DNA of 5,534 bases from Phycisphaerales bacterium (GTDB taxonomy: Bacteria; Planctomycetota; Phycisphaerae; Tepidisphaerales; Tepidisphaeraceae): contig JAQGHH010000669.1 of assembly GCA_028288945.1 (NCBI GenBank), positions 1 to 5,534 on the forward strand, read 5' to 3'. Below are positions 5,249 to 5,534 of this stretch, in pieces (position 1 is the first letter of the stretch; every line of letters begins with the position of its first letter). The translations under genes were made by a program, and so were the position numbers. The notes beneath the pieces are model-generated. The model saw nothing but the letters and a program-made list of their open reading frames with translations. It had not been told where the DNA came from and made no database searches.

Positions 5249-5534
5249 ATTTCACATCCACCGGCATTCCGTCGTGCTTGGCGGATTCATAGAGGGCATT
5301 GATGATCGCGACGGATTTTCGCCCCTCTTCGCCGCTGGTTTCGGCGTCGCGGCCTTCGTCCCAGGCGGCCAGGATCGCGCTGATGTTGCGGGAGTGCAGG
5401 TCGAGGCCGATGTCCGCCGCGGCGCCCGCGCCGCGGGTTTGGGCGGCGGATACGGCGTTTACGCGGTCGATCAGCTCTTTGTCGGCCGGGCGCTCTTCGC
5501 GGAACTTGAACACCTTCAGGCCCGACTCGGACAC
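5247..5534 (-). CDS. Gfo/Idh/MocA family oxidoreductase, C-terminal fragment (5' end outside window)
   Basis: The frame is open to the right edge, so only the last 95 codons are present and the GTG at the edge need not be a start. The stretch DIGLDLHSRNISAILAAWDE followed by GRDAETSGEEGRKSVAIINALYESA is typical of the C-terminal end of Gfo/Idh/MocA proteins, in which the substrate domain closes with an A-x4-G-E-E-G-R-K helix. These enzymes are NAD(P)-dependent and act on sugars, inositols or amino sugars; the Rossmann domain and catalytic Lys are outside the window, so cofactor and substrate cannot be judged. It ends at TGA inside a heptamer repeat, 170 bp before the LAB_N gene on the same strand; with the repeat-filled gap, co-transcription is uncertain. 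Confidence 0.85.
   Translation of the reverse strand: MSESGLKVFKFREERPADKELIDRVNAVSAAQTRGAGAAADIGLDLHSRNISAILAAWDEGRDAETSGEEGRKSVAIINALYESAKHDGMPVDVK

Overview
The window is GC-rich and carries four recognisable protein genes plus an unusual load of palindromic and short-unit tandem repeats. The gene content is a DUF4091/GH123-like glycosidase, a Gfo/Idh/MocA oxidoreductase, an ArnT-like GT-C glycosyltransferase with a stand-alone LAB_N protein and a DPM1-type GT2. Several repeats also have a style I remember from Planctomycetota and Verrucomicrobiota intergenic DNA. I therefore infer a member of the PVC superphylum, most likely a planctomycete. No rRNA or other marker gene is present to confirm this.

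Layout. Positions 1-1212 (+) hold the 3' part of a DUF4091/GH123-like gene that runs in from the left edge. Positions 1213-1566 contain no gene; most of this stretch is one 281-bp inverted repeat whose outer arms pair perfectly over 53 bp. Positions 1567-3783 (+) encode a 738-aa ArnT/PMT-like membrane glycosyltransferase. It is longer than its family because two blocks of repeat DNA sit in frame inside loops between membrane segments. The first block, about 2127-2404, is bounded by inverted GC-rich arms and contains 8-mer and 7-mer tandem repeats. The second, about 2815-3000, contains a 21-bp imperfect inverted repeat. Positions 3784-3895 are the gap between convergent genes and hold another inverted repeat with 25-bp arms. 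On the minus strand, 5076-4702 encodes a small LAB_N membrane protein and 4705-3896 a DPM1-like GT2; their stop and start overlap as ATGA, so they are very likely translationally coupled. Positions 5077-5246 hold a homopurine tract and two 7-bp-periodic repeat blocks. Positions 5534-5247 (minus) encode the C-terminal end of a Gfo/Idh/MocA oxidoreductase cut by the right edge.

How the genes fit together. A DPM1-like GT2 normally loads a sugar onto a polyprenyl phosphate, and an ArnT-like GT-C enzyme normally transfers such a sugar to a lipid or protein on the outer face of the membrane. The LAB_N protein may help on the membrane side. The convergent arrangement suggests, but does not prove, one lipid-linked-sugar pathway. 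The DUF4091 and Gfo/Idh/MocA genes fit general glycan catabolism and need not be related.

The most notable signal is the repeat content: at least five palindromic or tandem blocks in 5.5 kb, sharing 7-8 bp periodicity and short sequence words, two of them translated inside an otherwise normal enzyme.
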